Positions 19,601 to 32,030 of a stretch of 64,000 nucleotides of DNA are shown here, piece by piece. The DNA is from Mesocentrotus franciscanus. Taxonomy: Eukaryota > Echinodermata > Echinoidea > Camarodonta > Strongylocentrotidae. The stretch spans positions 19,344,259 through 19,408,258 of the forward strand of contig CP137684.1 in the NCBI GenBank assembly GCA_037976565.1, in the 5' to 3' direction. A program made the translations under genes and the position numbers. The number at the start of each line of letters is the position of its first letter. Position 1 is the first letter of the stretch. The notes beneath the pieces are model-generated. The model did not search any database. It saw only the letters and a program-made list of their open reading frames with translations, and was not told where the DNA came from.

Positions 19601-21477
19601 ACCGTGAGAGTTATGCATAATCCCTGAGTGACTCAGTTTGTTTTTTTGTGAGCAACTACAGTCACTCAGAGTGTCGTCGTTTATGCAACCACTGACACTC
19701 TGGCCTTAATCACTGGCTTAACTCTAGACAGTGATGTGTGCTATTTGAGAGATTCCGCAGCACCCTGTGCAGCCTTGAATCCTCAGGAGTTGGCTCCCTC
19801 CCTGCCTCCCGGCGAGGAGACTAATGTTCGTGGAGACTATGTCCACAGGAATATCGCTCACAGTGTTTTGCCAGTCCGGTGACAGGTATCTTGTGAGTTT
19901 GGAGGTTTTTCCCTCCTCCGGGGATCTCCTCCCCTTCTGGTTATGACAGGCGCCACCCTAGGGTCGGCCAGTCATGTAGAGGTCGTCACACTGAGCACCA
20001 CCTTTGGGTCAAGCTCTGTGTCTTACGGCGTGGTTGCGATACAACGGCCCGTTGGGAGTGGCCCCGGTTTCACCCACAACTTTGTTTGATCCACTTTCGG
20101 GAAACGCAAAGTTCCTGATCTCACAGAGGCTCCCGTTGTCTTGTTTGTTGAGCCTCTGACGCAGTGGAGCGGGTCGGACCCGGTCGCACTGAGCCTAAAT
20201 TTTTGGCTTACGAAGTCTAGTAAGACCGCTATGCTCGCTTCGTCTCCCGTGTCTACGGGAAAGAAGCTCAAGCGTTCTGACGTCCAGCTTCTGACTGGGT
20301 CAAAGGTAGAGAAGACTGAGTTATGTATTACTTCAGTCGGTGTGTTCTCTAGCCGCTCGGGCTGGGCTTCGTGCCTTTTTTGGTGCTTTTGGCGACTGGA
20401 GATACCAGTAGTCCTGAAAGGCATCCTGGCTTGGGGCGGAGGCTCAGTTGCTGCCTCTTCCCATGCCTCGACTAGCAATGAGCCGGCCCTGGTCACACCT
20501 TGTTCGGATTTTGCGGGTGTTGCTACTCCGAGAGAGACACTCTAGGTCCCGGTTGCCTGGTGCCGCTTTTGGCCTTCCACCATGTGCCGTCGGCCTGTTG
20601 GTGGGAGTTGGGCCTGTAGCTCCTGCTGCCCTTGACGCTCCTCCAGGGGGAAGTCGGCAGCTGTTTTGGGTTCCTTCCCTCACCCGTCAGGCTGACTACC
20701 CCTAGACCGTCAGTCTGACTGGGGTATTTTTTCGCGGTTGTTTCGGTTGATTTCACCACTCAATAGAAAGGTCTCGACCACACGTAAGCCTCTCGCACCA
20801 AGCTCTTGCAGTCTCGGATGCGGTGAGGCGTGGTCTAGTGGTGACCATGCTGAGCCTTTTTTAGCTAAATCTTCCAGCTTTAGCAAGGCCCTTGGGTAAG
20901 CTTCGTCACCCCACGCTTCGGCGAAGGGTAAGAAGTTTGTAGTTGGTATTTTATGAGGATTATTGTAGCCTTCTGATATCCAGTCTCCGACTGTGACTTA
21001 GACGGAGAGGGCTGTGGTGATTTTTAGACCTCAGCCTGCCTTCTCTCCAACCGTACAGACTGGGCTTCTCGTTGTGTCGAAGCATTTTGGTGGGCAACAG
21101 GGTGTACCCTGGTCTGAAGCCCAGTTACATTTGTCTGGTGTAAGCCGGTACCCGCTTTAGGTTGGGGTCCGTCTTGCCGAACTTGACCTCTGAGAGGCTC
21201 TGTTCTGTGGCTGGCATTTCCCCTCGTGCCTTGTGCCCGTTGGTGGTGGACGCTCCTTGCGCTGTCTACCTCCTTGGCCACATCAGGTGGGAGAGGGGGG
21301 AGTTTGGCGGATCCTACGGCCTACCTTCGTTGCCAAGAATAAGTCAGCGTCCTCCGGACTGGTGGAGGTTTTTCCTCAGTCCTCCTTAGGAATTCTCCTC
21401 GGTCACAGAGGACAAGGTTTGGTGCCCCTTCAGGGCACTCAAGTGGTATTTAGAAAATACTTTTGTAGTGGTATCTA

Positions 21478-21555
21478 CAAAAGTGTAGATGTGTAGATTG
21501 TACCAAGATACATCTCCTTTCAAAATTTGGTACAATCTACACATCTACACTTTTG
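21478..21555. repeat. Perfect 28-bp inverted repeat
   Basis: 21478-21505 and 21528-21555 are exact reverse complements (CAAAAGTGTAGATGTGTAGA at the outer end), with a 22-base loop. Downstream, a unit of about 150 bases with GCGCTCTAACTGCCACATTT occurs twice (21560-21710 and 21713-21840). Confidence 0.9.
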
Positions 21556-22132
21556 GGCGATGCTGCCCTCATTGTTCCGTCTTTTATATGGTCAAAGGTC
21601 ATATGTCTTTTATGCGCTCTAACTGCCACATTTCTTGACGGATTTCTTTCAAATGTATGGAGGTGTGTCTTAGTACAATGTACACATCTTTAGTGTTTGG
21701 TGATGCTGCCACCTGTGTTCCGTCTGTTATAGGTGCAAAGGTCGTATTTTGGTGGCTGTCTTTTGTGCGCTCTAACTGCCACATTTCTTAAAAGATTTCT
21801 TTCAAATTTTCTACAGAGATGCATTATACTCTAATCTACACACATATTGGTTTGGTGATGCTGCTCCTATCCTTGTCTTGACAATAGTCCGAACCACTAG
21901 TGGCGATCTCTACATCATCCTTTTGTTTCAGGGAGGGGAGAGGGGATCTTTGTCCCTCCTTCGACCATAAGGATGACACAAAATCGCTGCCACTGCCGGG
22001 GGATACATTCGCATTGCACGGCAATACAGATTCCGATATTTCTAGTTTACTATATTAATCTATGTAACTACCTATGTCCCTCCCTCCGTCCCCTCTCCTT
22101 GCGGGCAACATGTCCGAAGCTGTGTCTTTGGA

Positions 22133-22298
22133 GGCTCGTGAAAGAGGATGAATGGCGAGCGTGCGTGGCGCACGTGAATTATGGGAAGGCGATGTACGGG
22201 GGTGGGGCATGCGCGAATGTGACGTTTTTAAAGAGTTCTCGATGGTGGCGTAGTTTAGATAAACTAGCAAATAATAGGTAGATACATTGATTTATATA
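22133..22298 (-). repeat. DIRS-like right inverted terminal repeat
   Basis: Reverse complement of 32533-32700, with the shared core AACTACGCCACCATCGAGAA and the terminal ATCAATGTATCTACCTATT. Together they define the family's ITR of about 165 bases. Confidence 0.85.
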
Positions 22299-22329
22299 GT
22301 AAATAATAAAATCAGTTCTGATTTTTCTG

Positions 22330-22757
22330 TTTTGAATTTTCAGCATAATTTCAAAAGTGTTTGTTCAAATTCCATGAAACTTTTACCCAAGGGTTATCAA
22401 GTATTACAAATCATATTACACAAATTCCAGGTCACAAAGACAAGGTCAAAGGTCATTTGAGGTCAGTAGACTTGATTATGTTTTCACAACTTAATATGAT
22501 TAGTCAATAAATTTTGTTATTTGTTCATATTTCATGAAAGTTATCAATCTTGGAGTGGTACAAATAATAGTAAATAATTCTTCTGATGATTCTTAGTCAA
22601 TATTCACTCCAAAATGCTGATTATATTCAGAGGATTTCATATTTGGGGGCCTGGTTAATGGGCCACCCTGCCTATAAATAATGTCCCAACCTCAATTTTT
22701 CATCATATCGAATTGCGTAATGCAGGCGAGACCGCCGAGAGCGTTTCCCTTGTTATA
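22330..22757 (+). repeat. Promoter-like repeat, right copy
   Basis: Direct copy of 17690-18325 without the SINE. It keeps CCTGCCTATAAATAATGTCC and AATGCAGGCGAGACCGCCGA, although here the putative donor is GCGAGA rather than GTGAGA. It starts ~30 bases after the right ITR of the DIRS-like copy. Confidence 0.75.
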
Positions 22758-23214
22758 TATCTCTCTCCATATATATAATTTTATTCAAGGCGTCATTAGA
22801 CGGACATTTGGAGTGAAAAAGTGAGTCATTAAGTAGACATTGTCATTAGGAGGACAATAATTCTACAGACAAGTTTTAAGGTTAGGGTTAGGGTTAGGAT
22901 TTTTATGATGTCGACGTAATGTACCCGATAGGGTTATATACGTGAATATATAAGACACAATTCTGTTACATGGTATTTCAAATTATTAAGCCTATCCATA
23001 AGCGTTTAGAGAGGGTATTCCAAATTTTATACATCCTGATGTATTATTATTAACTTCAAGAAGCTCTATATGGATGAAAAAGCTTTTTACAGAAATTTCT
23101 CAACCGCCTTTTTTTCTTTCTCTCTTGTATCATATGTTACACATATGTATATATATATATATATATAGTTAACTAATGAAATTTTCATACCCTTAACAAG
23201 ACTTGTATTTTTAT
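22758..23214. other. AT-rich spacer with interstitial telomeric motif
   Basis: No gene. Contains GGTTAGGGTTAGGGTTAGG at 22880-22898, repeated GTCATTAG/GACATT words at 22790-22850 and a TA microsatellite at about 23148-23167. Confidence 0.7.
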
Positions 23215-24250
23215 GCCTCCGCCACCGAAGGTGGTGCCGGAGGCATCATGTTTTTGGGTTGTCCGTCCGTACGTCCGTACGTCTGTACATCCGTCCGTAC
23301 GTCCGTCCCGTTTGACCGTTATCACAATATCTCAAGAACCATTTAAGATTTAAACTTAAGACTCGGGAATAGTATTTATCACCATAGGAAGGCGATCTGA
23401 TTAGATTTTGGAGTACGTAGGTCAAAGGTCACAGGTCACAGAGGTCAACTTATGAAATTCCTTGTATTGAGTTTGTTAGCGCGATATCTCAAGAACCATT
23501 TGAGATTTAAACTTCAAACTTAGGGATAGTATGTATCACCATAGGAAGACGATCTGATTAGATTTTGGAGCACGTATGTCAAAGGTCAAGGGTCACAGAG
23601 GTCAACTTATGAAATTCCATACATTGAGATTGTTATCATGATATCTCAAGAACCACTGGAGATTTAAACTTCAAACTTAGTGATAGTGTGTATCACTATA
23701 GGAAAACAATCTGATTATATTTTGGAGCACGTAGGTCAAAGGTCAAGGGTCATAGAGGTCAACTTATGAAATTCCATACATTGAGATTGTTATCATGATA
23801 TCTCAAGAACCACTGGAGATGTAAAAACTTCAAACTTAAGGATAGTATGTATCACCATAGGAAGACGATCTGATTAGATTTTGGAGCACGTAGGCCAAAG
23901 GTCAAGGGTCACAGAGGTCAACTTATGAAATTCCATACATTGAGATTGTTATCATATATCTCAAGAACCACTGGAGATTTAAACTTCAAACTTAATGATA
24001 GTGTGTATCACCATAGGAAGACAATCTGATTAGATTTTGGAGCACGTAGGTCAAAGGTCAAGGGTCACAGAGGTCAACTTATGAAATTCCATACATTGAG
24101 ATCGTTATCGCGATATCTCAAGAACCACTGGAGAATTTTCACTTCAAACTTAATGATAGTATGTATCACCATAGGAAGACGATCTGTTTAGATTTTGGAG
24201 CATGTAGGTCAAGGGTCACAGAGGTCAACTTGTGAAATTCCATGTCTTCA
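23215..24250. repeat. 157-bp tandem array with hairpin leader
   Basis: A hairpin TGCCTCCGCC/CCGGAGGCA at 23215-23246 and a run of GTCCGTACGTCC lead into six units marked by ATCTCAAGAACCA at 23331, 23488, 23645, 23802, 23960 and 24117 (spacing 157-158). Each unit contains AAAGGTCAAGGGTCACAGAG and GATCTGATTAGATTTTGGAG. It is related in style, not sequence, to the 144-bp array at 31.3 kb. Confidence 0.92.
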
Positions 24251-24610
24251 GCTCGTTTAATATGACTTTACATTTGATATTCGATATGATGTAATTTTAA
24301 TGGAATTTCTGAAAGGATTATGCTTTTATTGCAAGACTTTTCGCCTGTAGAGTATGACGTCACTCGGTGTTGAGGCTGGTGTTGAGCTATCGATAACGCG
24401 ATCGGTATCGTCCTTCTAAACTGACCGTCGGTGTTGGAGCTCGGTTTAGCAGCCTTTCCATGCTCTCAACACCAACACCAACACCGAACACCGTACTTGA
24501 AATCACTCAATGTCTTATGGGTACACAGTTCATGAGAAAAAGCAAAAGGCACTGACAATTGAATTTCATATGCAGCGCATGTCATTCTTTAAAAAAAAAT
24601 CAAATGAAAA
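24251..24610. other. Spacer with GGTGTTG hairpin
   Basis: CGGTGTTGAGGCTGGTGTTG at about 24373-24393 pairs imperfectly with CAACACCAACACCAACACCG at about 24461-24480. No gene is seen. Confidence 0.5.
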
Positions 24611-26744
24611 CGAGAAATTTAATTCGTCATTGAGGACGAATTAGGTGGTCTGTCTTTAAATCTGGTGGACGCTGATCTTGTTTAGGATTGTCACAGCTAC
24701 AACATATCGAAATTTGGAAGAAAATCGATCAATATTTACAAAGATACAATCAATTTTCCCTAAATATACTGATGTCATAATATGCCAATTCGGATTTTGA
24801 GTTCCAAGGCCATTTTGATGACGTCATGATATATTTAACGGCCAAATGAGACATAAAATCATTTCTCCGACTCATACTCTATCTAAATATATCAACAAAT
24901 TGTGGGGTCAACAGGCATCCTAAAGAGCTATAATGGATTTTGTATAGGCATGTTTTTGCCCATATGTGCCATGTATTACAAGACCTCGCACGCACGGACA
25001 TTTATCTGGAACGGACGCTCATTCCGTTATTAATGTTCATAAGGAGATAAACATGGTACCAAATTGTTCGGAAACAAATGGGCAATACTCTGATAGACAA
25101 AACATGGCGATTCTATGGTGCGTCGGCCATGACGTCTGAAAAGCGCATAGGTGTCTTGTAGCGCAAAGGTGTGCGCCGCAAAATTTTCAAAATGCTTGAA
25201 ATGGCCTAAACGTACTCTAATTTGATCAAAAGTGATTTTGAGCATTTTTTTTTTTGCGCACCGGCGCGCGGGCGTCTTGTCTGCGCGTTTTTACCTTAAG
25301 TTGACCGGATAGAAATTGACCTCAATCGTGATAAATATGAATGAGAAATGATTTTCGGTTATGAAGATATGATCATGATTTCATTTTTAGAGTACTTCAC
25401 AAAATGGCGCCTGGATGACGTCAGAATAATTTGGTGAACTTGAAAAGTTTTAAGTCACATCTCAAGATGTTGACCTATAACTGTGTCAAATTTGAAAGAA
25501 ATCTGACGGTTAGATTTTGATGTCGTGTGCACAAAAAGTGTACCAAAAATTCCGAGTGTTTGTACAGTTTCAATTAGAATACGAGAAATTTAATTCGTCA
25601 TTGAGGACGAATTAGGTGGTCTGTCGTGTAATCTGAATAATTTGTCTTTTAGAGAACTGTCCCACCTACAACATATCGAAATTTGGAAGAAAATCGATCA
25701 ATATTAACAGAGATACAATCAATTTTCCATAAATATGCTGACGTCATAATATGCAAATTCGTATTTCGAGTTCCAAGGCCATTATGATGATGTCACGATA
25801 TATTTAACGGCCAAATGAGACATGAAATCATATCTCCGACTCATACTCTATCCAAATATATAAAAATTGTGGGGTCAACGGGCATCCCAAAGAGCTATAA
25901 TGGATTTTGTATATGCATGTTTTTGCCCATTATGCTATGTATTACAAGTGCTCGCACGTACGGACGACATTTATCGGACGCTCATTTGGTTATTAATGGT
26001 CATAAAGAGATAAACATGGTACCAAATTGTTCTGAAAAAATGGGAATATCATGCCAACGAAAAAAGGGGATTTATGTTGCGTTCGGCCATGACGACGAAA
26101 ACGCGCGCATTCGTGTGCGCGTTTTTGTGAAATGCTTAAATTGACTGAAACGTACTCTAATTTGAATAAAAAGTGATTTTGAGCATTTTGAAATTTTGCG
26201 CGCACTGGCGGACGTACGCGTATGCGCGCGTTTATTGACCTGAAAATGACCGGACGGATAATGACCTTGATATTGATAAATATGAATGAGAAATGATTTT
26301 CCGTTATGAAGATATGATCATTAGTTGATTTTCACAAAATGGCGCCTGGATGACGTCACGACGATTTGATGAACTTGAAAATGTTCCTGTCACGTCTCAT
26401 GACGATGACCTATGACTGTGCCAAAATTGAAAGACATTGTGGTTTGATTTTGAGTAATCGCTTGCACAAAAAGTGGAGAAATAAATAAATAATAAATAAT
26501 AATAATAATAAAAGAAAGAAAATTCTGACGAAATCAATAGGTGGTCTGTCGTTGACAGACCACCTAACGAAAATTAATTCGTCATTGAGGACGAATTAGG
26601 TGGTCTGTCTTTAAATTTTGTGGATGCTGATCTTGTTAAGGATTGTCACAGCTACAACATATCGAAATTTGGAAGAAAATCGATCAATATAACAGAGATA
26701 CAATAAATTTTCCATAAATATGCTGACGTCATAATATGCAAATA

Positions 26745-27080
26745 ATAACTGGAAGATTATAAACATCTTTGAAAGAGAATAGAATCATATATATATACAT
26801 GTGACGAATTGGTGTTGCATTATAAATTGATGATCATGATGATGGTGATAGGGATGATGGTGATAGGGATGATGACGATTGTAAGTATCGTGTTAATGTG
26901 ATTAAATCAACTGACAGACTATAATGTATATTCAGTTAGAGAGCGCACTCTTGCCTTGTAGATTCATGATGTGAACGAAATTCACCTTCCATAAGCAAAG
27001 CATGCAAATTAAGAAAATTCTGACACGTCACCTCTAATGGCAATTTTTACTTTGATGACGTCATCAAAATAAAAAATGAT
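26745..27080. other. Non-array insertion in array unit 3
   Basis: After 26745 the unit is interrupted by sequence absent from the other copies (a TATATATACATGTGACG stretch and repeated GATGATGGTGATAGGGATGA). The unit restarts at about 27085 with GAGCTTGTAGAGAAATGTC. The insertion is ~335 bases, with no gene seen. Confidence 0.7.
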
Positions 27081-28103
27081 GAATACTGAGCTTGTAGAGA
27101 AATGTCTTAGCTACAACATATCAAAATCTGGAAGTAAATTAATCAATATTAAGAGAGATACAATCAATTTTCTATAAATTTGCTGACGTCATAATATGCA
27201 GATTCGTTTTTGAGTTCCAAGGCCATTATGATGATGTCACGATATACTTAATGGCCAAATGAGACATGAAATCATATCTACGATTCATACTCTATCTAAA
27301 TATGAAAAGAAAATTAGGGGTCACCGGGCTTCCTAAAGAGCTATAAAGGATTTTGTATAGGCATGTTTTTGCCCATATATGCAATGTATTACAAGAGCTC
27401 GCACGCACGGACATTTACTGGAACGGACGCTCATTCCGTTATTAATGGTCATAAAGAGATAAACGTGGTACCAAATTGTTCGAAACAAAATGGAGAATAT
27501 CATGCCTCCCAAAAATAGGAGGATTTATTGTGCGTTCGGCCGTAACGAACGAAAACGCGCGCGCATTCGCGTGTGCGCGTTTTTTTGCGAAATGCTTAAA
27601 ATGGCCTGAAACGTACTCTAATTTGAATAAAAAGTGATTTTGAGCATTTTAAAATTTTGCGCGCACAGACGCGCGGGTATCGTACGCGTTTGATTGACAT
27701 GAAAATGACCGGACGGATATTGACCTTGATGATGATAAATATGAATGAGAATTGATTTTCCGTTATGAAGATATGATCATAAGTTGATTTTCACAACATG
27801 GCGCGTGGATGACGTCACGATTATTTGATGAACTTGAAAATGCGGCTGTCATGTCTCATGACAATGACCTATGACTGTGTCAAATTTGAAAGAAATCAGA
27901 CGGTTAGATATTGAGTTATCTTGTGCACGAAAAAGTGGAGAAATAAAAATAAATAATAAACGAGAAATTTAATTCGTCATTGAGGACGAATTAGGTGGTC
28001 TGTCGTGTAATCTTCATAAATAATCTTGTAGAGAGTCGTCTCAGCTACAACATATCGAAAATTGAAAGAAAATCGTTCAATATTTACAAAGATACAATCA
28101 ATT

Positions 28104-28405
28104 TGGCGTGGTCTTGTAGACGCTTGGTTCTCCCTTGTGGCTTGTAAAGGATACTTAGGATGACTTTCTAAGCCCAACATATATCCCTTAGCCTGACACT
28201 TATTCACCATAGCTCAAACCACGCCCTGTATACTAGCTCACTCCTCTCAGTCTTTACTCCACACAGACTTATAGCGCTCTGCCTACGTGGCGCGAACCTT
28301 GTCTTCCACTAACATAGCAACAATAGGCCACTTCATGCATGAATGCATCACATTCCTTTCTCTAATTACTTGATTGCGGTACACTGGCCTTAATCGCTCG
28401 CGCAT
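28104..28405. other. Insertion in array unit 4 with short inverted ends
   Basis: Replaces the normal unit sequence. The first ~125 bases are bounded by GGCGTGGTCTTG (28105) and CAAACCACGCC (ending about 28226), so they look like a small TIR element. The remainder to 28405 is unique within the window. Confidence 0.55.
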
Positions 28406-31199
28406 TTTGACAATGACGTCACGATATATTTAACGACCAAATGAGACATGAAATCATATCTCCGACTCATACTCTATCCAAATATATCAACAAATTGTGG
28501 GGTCAACGGGCATCCTAAAGAGCTATAATGGATTTTGTCTAGGCATGATTTTGCCAATAAATGCTATGTATTACAAGAGCTCGCACGCACGGACAGTTAT
28601 CTTGAACAGACGCTCATTTCGTTATTAATGGTCATAAAGAGATAAACAAGGTATCAAATTGTTCGGAAAAAAATGGGCAATAGTATGATAGACAATACAT
28701 GGCGATTCTAGGTTGCCTTCCACCATTACGACCAAAAACGTTCGCGCTAATTTATGCGCGCGCAAAGGTGTGCGTACGCAAAATTTTCGAAATGCTTGAA
28801 ATGGCCTAAAACGTACTCTAATTTGATCAAAAAGTGATTTTTAGCATTTTTTTTTTTGCGCGCACCGACGCAGAGCGTATGCGTTCGCGCGCGTTTATTG
28901 ACCTGAAGTTGACCGGACGGATATTGACCTTAATCGTGATAAATATGAATGAGAAATGATTTTCGGTTATGAAGATATGATCATGATTTAATTTTTAGAG
29001 TACTTCACAAAATGGCGCCTGGATGACGTCAGGATGATCTGGTGAACTTGAAAAGTTTCAAGTCACATCTCAAGATGTTGACCTACAACTGTGTCAAATT
29101 TAAAAGAAATTGTGTGGTTCAGTTTTGAGTAATCGTGTGCACAAAAATGTGTACCAAAAATTGAGTGTTTGTACAGTTTCAATTAGAATACGAGAAATTT
29201 AATTCGTCATTGAGGACGAATTAGGTGGTCTGTCGTGTAATCTGAATAACTGATCTTGTAAAGAATCGTCTCAGCTACAACATATCGAAAGTTGAAATAA
29301 AATCGATCAATATTTACAAAGATACAATCAATTTTCCATTAATATGCTGACGTCATAATATGAAAATTCGTTTTTTTGAGTTCCAAAGCCGTTATGATGA
29401 TGTCATGATATATTTAATGGCCGAATGAGACATGAAATCATATCTACAATTCATACTCTATCCAAATATGTAAAGAAAATTAGGGGTCAACGGGCATCCT
29501 AAAGAGCTATAATGGATTTTGTATAGGCATGTTTTTGCCCATATCTGTTATGTATTACAAGAGCTCGCACGCACGGACATTTATCTGGAACGGACGCTCA
29601 TTCCGTTATTAATGGTCATAAAGAGTAAACATGGTATCAAATTGTTCGGAAAAAATGGGCAATACTATAATAGACAAAAATGGCGATTCTATGGTGCGTA
29701 CGGCCATGATGAACAAAAGCGCGCATTTGCGTGTCGCGTTTTTGCAAAATGCTTAAAATGACCTGAAACGTACTCTAATTTGATCAAAAAGTGATTTTGA
29801 GCATTTTGAAATTTTGCGCGCACTGACGCGCGGTCGTCGCGCTGTAGCGTTTATTGATCTGAAATTGACCGGACGGATATTGACCTTGATCATGATAAAT
29901 ATGAATGAGAAATGACTTTCTGTTATGAAGATATGATCATAAGTTGATTTTCACAAAATGGCGCCTGGATGACGTCACGATTATTTGATGAACTTGAAAA
30001 TGCGGCTGTCACGTCTTATGAAAATGACCTATGCATGTGTCAAATTTGAAAGAAATCGGGTGGTTCGATATTGAGTTATCTTGTGCACAAAAAAGTGGAG
30101 AAATAAAAATAAATAAATAATAAATAATAAAGAAAGAAAATTCTGACGAAATTAATAGGTGGTCTGTTGACAACAGACCACCTAACGAGAAATTTAATTC
30201 GTCATTGAGGACGAATTAGGTGGTCTGTCGTGTAATTTGAACAACTGATCTTGTTGGAAATCGTCTCAGCTACAACATATCGAAATTTGGAAGAAAATCG
30301 ATCAATATTTAGAGAGATACAATCAATTTTCCATTAATTTGCTGACGTCATAATATGCAAATTCGTATTTCGAGTTCCAAGGCCATTATGATGATGTCAC
30401 GATATATTTAACGGCCAAATGAGACATGAAATCATATCTCCGACTCATACTCTATCCAAATATATAAAAAAATTGTGGGGTCAACGGGCATCCCAAAGAG
30501 CTATAATAGATTTTGTATATGCATGTTTTTGCCCACATATGCTATGTATTATAAGTGCTCGCACGTATTGACGTTTATCTATAACGGACGCTCATTTGGT
30601 TATTAATGGTCATAAAGATATAAATATGGTACCAAATTGTTTGTAAAAAAATTAGGAATATCATGCCAAAAGAAATTATGTGGAATTGTTGTGCGTTCTG
30701 CAGTCAGGACCGAAAACGCATTGGCGTGTCGCGTTTTTTCGAAATGCTTAGAATTGGCTAAAACGTACTCTAATTTGATCGAAAAGTGATTTTGAGCATT
30801 TTGAAATTTTGCGCAGGACGCGCGGACGTACGCGCGCGTTTATTGACCTGAAAATGACTGGACGGATAATGACCTTGATATTGATAACTATGAATGAGAA
30901 ATGATTTTCCCTTATGAAGATATGATCATTAGTTGATTTTCACAAAATGGCGCCTGGATGACGTCACGATGATTTGATGAACTTGAAAATGTTCCTGTCA
31001 CGTCTCATGACAATGAACTATGACTGTGTCAAAATTGAAAGAAATTGTATGGTTTGATTTTGAGTAATCGTCTGCACAAAAAAGTGGAGAAATAAAAATA
31101 AATAATAAATAAAGAAATAATAATAAAGAAAGAAAATTCTGACGAAATTAATAGGTGGTCTGTCGATGACAGACCACCTAACGAGCTTTAATTCTTTAT

Positions 31200-32030
31200 A
31201 ATGGCAATACATGGTTACTTTTTTTTCCCTCGCTACAAAGTAGCCGGGGGAATTATGTTTTCTGGTTGTCAGTCCGTGCGTACATACATACGTACGTACG
31301 TCTGTCTGTTGCATATCCGTTCTCGTGATCGCGTTATCTCAAGAACCAATTGATGGATTACCGCCAAACTCAGGTCATGTATGTATCTTGCAGAGCTAAT
31401 GAACTGATTAGATTTTGGGGTCATGAGGTCAAAGGTCACAGGGTCCATTATGTATGCAAAAATAGCTCGTGATCGCGTTATCTCAACCGATTGATGGATT
31501 ACCGCCAAACTTGGGTCATGTATGTATCTTGCAGAGCTAATGAACTGATTAGATTTTGGGGTCACAAGGTCAAAGGTCACAGGGCTCATTATGTATGCAA
31601 AAATAGCTCGTGATCGCGTTATCTCAAGAACCGATTGATGGATTACCGCCAAACTTGGGTCATGTATGTATCTTGCAGAGCTAATGAACTGATTAGATTT
31701 TGGGGTCACGAGGTCAAAGGTCACAGGGCTCGTTATGTATGCAAAATAGCTTGTGATCACGTTATCTCAAGAACCGATTGATGGATTACCGCCAAACTTG
31801 GGTCATGTATGTATCTTGCAGAGTCAATGAACTGATTAGATTGGGGTCACGAGGTCAAAGGTCACAGGCCTCATTATGCATGTATCCTAAAATAGCTCGT
31901 GATCGCGTTATCATTAGAACCAACAGATGGATTACAATCAAACTTGAATTTAAAAATTGCTTCCATTTTGGTTTGTAAAATTGCTCTATGGCGGAGGCAT
32001 TTTTCGACTGCGCGCAGTTGAAGTTCCATC
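31200..32030. repeat. 144-bp tandem array
   Basis: Five units marked by GCGTTATCTCAAGAACC or variants at 31338, 31482, 31623, 31766 and 31911. Each has TTGATGGATTACCGCCAAAC and AACTGATTAGATTTTGGGGT. Because the period is close to a multiple of three, the minus strand stays open over 163 codons (31269-31760) with a 48-residue periodic peptide; I treat this as a by-product of the repeat. It ends TATGGCGGAGGCAT. Confidence 0.92.

Larger units (their letters stand above)
18321..22298 (+). mobile_element. DIRS-like element copy (family 2), gag remnant, no RT
   Basis: From 18321 the sequence follows the copy at 32.7 kb (GTATTGAATTCCGT, TTTGGTGGTACGGGTTCC). The gag-like start at 18830 (MGASEPGTRVSPPAS) matches MDSSEPVTRVSPPAS at 33246. 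A degenerate minisatellite follows at 19256-19600, then further gag-like, frame-broken GC-rich sequence to ~21400 that includes GKKLKRSDVQLLTGSKVEK, comparable to the basic stretch of the 15-kb copy. No RT, RNase H or recombinase motif is visible. The right end, 22133-22298, is the inverse of 32533-32700 and forms an inverted terminal repeat. The element's own left terminal repeat is missing and a promoter-like repeat stands in its place. Confidence 0.7.
24611..31185 (+). repeat. ~1-kb tandem unit array, six copies
   Basis: Units start CGAGAAATTTAATTCGTC (small hairpin TAATTCGTC/GACGAATTA) at 24611, 25582, 26568, 27961, 29191 and 30186. The plain period is 970-1000 bases; units 3 and 4 are longer through insertions. 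Two end types exist: units 1 and 4 end with GTTTGTACAGTTTCAATTAG, while the others end with A-rich AAATAAATAATAA and, in units 2, 5 and 6, a TAGGTGGTCTGTC/GACAGACCACCTA hairpin. Most units carry two or three TGACGTCA palindromes, one followed by TAATATGCAAATTCG. No durable reading frame runs across units. Confidence 0.9.

Noticed and set aside
20023..21281. Several minus-strand frames of 80-157 codons
   Set aside because: Shadows of the GC-rich, frame-broken DIRS-like gag region on the plus strand. No motif on the minus strand.
31269..31760. Minus-strand 163-codon frame with a 48-residue periodic peptide
   Set aside because: It lies wholly in the 144-bp tandem array, whose period is a multiple of three. 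The frame persists by arithmetic, and neither strand has start or splice context or known motifs.
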